Below are positions 62,491 through 64,000 of a stretch of 64,000 nucleotides of DNA, piece by piece. The notes under the pieces were generated by a model. That model was not told the origin of the DNA. It worked only from the letters and a program-made list of their open reading frames with translations, and searched no databases. The first letter of the stretch is position 1. Each line of letters opens with the position of its first letter. This DNA comes from Diplonema papillatum. Its lineage: Eukaryota > Euglenozoa > Diplonemea > Diplonemida > Diplonemidae. Position numbers and translations under genes: made by a program. Where the stretch lies: assembly GCA_030068145.1 (NCBI GenBank), contig JAPJBO010000013.1, positions 1 through 64,000 of the forward strand, in the 5' to 3' direction.

Positions 62491-63607
62491 TATCGTGTTC
62501 TTGCTCCCCGTACCAGTAAGAATGCGTGCCAATTCCCCCCCTGAGAGTGCATGTAGGTGGCGCTCTCGCGTGCTACCCGCAACACCCAAGTTATTCCGCC
62601 CATTCTTTGCACGCTGTCCCGCAAATGAAGCGTCAGCATGAAATTGTTACGAACAAGGGAAAACCAACTGGTTATATTCCAACCACTGCATTTTGCTTCA
62701 TCGCAGCGGTGGCGAGTGGAATGTGGCTTTGAGGAGGTTTTACACGGAGCTGTCCCGGCACGTGCCTGGCGGTGGTGTGCCGCTTCTACCAGAAGCCGCT
62801 CGACGCCGCACCTTTCCTCTCTGTTTGTTTCGAACCATACAACCCCATCCTTATGCAAAGTGTAGAGCGGTGTAGAGAGTGTATTCACATTATTTGTGTG
62901 GTAGAGCGGTGTGGAGTATACTCACATTATTTGTGGACAGGTAGGTAGGAGAAGCGTAAGAACACCTCCGGCTTTGTCCCTCGAGCCTGAAGGATTGCTA
63001 GGCTATGCTTCATCTTGTGGGTGAGACGCTGACCAGACATAGTCTGACCCGGTTTCGGCTTCAACTCCCAGAATCCGAGCTCCAGCCCTGGTCGATGGGA
63101 AAAAATAGAGATGAAAAAAAACCCGCCCACCATTGGCAGAGCAAAGCAGCAAATCAGCGGCAACTCGAAGCAACCTACAGTCATCGAGCACCAATCAAAA
63201 GACCGCCGTCACAGGCAAAACTGACACACTGAGCGATCATCGCCGGAAACACAAGGACTCAAGCGAACTTTCACTCTACAAAACAGTCTTAATTCCCAAC
63301 TCAAGCAACACCAGCAGTAGAGAAACCCTGTCAAAAGGGATCAACCACCTCCGAGCGGGCTACTCTGATACTTGTACACGCCTCGGTACCTTCTTCAAAC
63401 CAAATTCTCATCTTCCATTTGACGTAAGTGGTGCCCCCGAAAACCGAAGCAGCGGAGTACGCAATAACTCCGCAATACGGGGTAGGGTTACCTTTTTAAG
63501 CTCCGTATGCAGCTGGCTGGTGGCTAGCTAGTGTCTAAACGGTCCTGACAGGGCTTACATAACTTGCCACTGCGGCCAAATAATCCAGTACCTACCCCCC
63601 CCGTGTT
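62491..63607. other. Intergenic, no gene recognised
   Basis: No supported coding sequence; a short tandem AGAGCGGTGT(A/G)GAG duplication lies near 62862-62920. Confidence 0.45.
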
Positions 63608-63677
63608 TAAGATCGCGCCCTCCCCCCCCGTGTATATGTGGGCGATCTTATACACGGGGGGGGAGGGCGCGATCTTA
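63608..63677. repeat. 29-bp perfect inverted repeat, 12-nt loop
   Basis: Arms 63608-63636 and 63649-63677 are exact reverse complements, including C8 against G8 and GATCGCGCCC/GGGCGCGATC. It is followed by a further TAAGATCGAAGATCTTA palindrome. Confidence 0.9.
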
Positions 63678-64000
63678 TATATAAGATCGAAGATCTTAGA
63701 AGATTAATACTATTCCGACGAGAACTAACACTTGTACAAAGGTTATTACCCCGTCGCTCCCGAGAAAAACACCGTATTTTTACCCCTCGCTTGCCCACCC
63801 ACCCTTGCCCGTTTTTTCAAAGTCCAGTGTCCTGAGGCGTCACGAAGAAGTTCGTGGCATACACACGAGAATCTCTGCATGACCTTTCTACGTTTGTTAC
63901 GCACCATCAATCTGGCATCACGCAGCAGCAAGGACAAGAGCAGCGAGTACGGAGCAGCGAGACGGGCGAGGAGGAGAGTATTATTGGGGCATTTTTACTG

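Overview
The window is nuclear DNA of a eukaryote, most likely a protist. The host genes are GC-rich, are interrupted by GT-AG introns, and sit far apart in lower-GC intergenic DNA crowded with repeats. Several ATGs lie just after a pyrimidine run ending in AG with no in-frame upstream exon, as expected for spliced-leader trans-splicing. An SSU rRNA fragment carries the CCAGCACC...GGTAATTCCAGC form and a following ATGCT that I associate with Euglenozoa. Together with a membrane-bound class III cyclase, this makes a euglenozoan (for example a diplonemid) the best guess, but not a proof.

Layout. 1-11.7 kb is a head-to-tail chain, all on the minus strand, of an APE-type non-LTR retrotransposon (LINE). 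One copy (249-6907) has an uninterrupted 1,787-codon ORF2 and most of ORF1; a 5'-truncated copy, small fragments, and an unrelated body that borrows the same 3' tail make up the rest. 11.7-13.7 kb holds broken retroelement pieces (an OTU-like peptidase fragment and an RNase H-like fragment) and another LINE tail. 13.9-19.2 kb is a three-exon coiled-coil gene, followed by decayed copies of its own 3' end and a 46-bp minisatellite. 21.5-27.2 kb is a six-exon gene joining an unrecognised beta-rich domain, TPRs and a tyrosine-phosphatase-like domain that lacks its catalytic Cys and Arg. 30.2-32.8 kb is a three-exon gene of unknown function with a basic coiled coil. 34.3-36.7 kb is a FYVE-finger gene preceded by repeated partial copies of its own 5' end, with an LSU rRNA fragment lodged among them. 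38.0-39.8 kb is an intronless WD40/coiled-coil gene; 41.4-44.9 kb a long disordered repeat protein; 51.0-53.5 kb a membrane adenylyl cyclase with one intact and one degenerate catalytic domain, followed by a decayed copy of its 3' half and an SSU rRNA fragment. The rest, mainly 45-51 kb and 54-64 kb, is intergenic DNA with satellites, hairpins, dispersed repeats and two hAT-like MITEs that have perfect 8-bp target duplications.

The host genes do not form an operon or obvious pathway; the FYVE, WD40 and cyclase products suggest general membrane, cytoskeletal and signalling roles. The unifying themes are mobile-element biology (LINE chaining, shared 3' tails, tandem 2A-like peptides) and repeated partial duplication at the ends of host genes, twice accompanied by rRNA fragments. 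Exon joins were worked out by hand from splice consensus and reading-frame phase.
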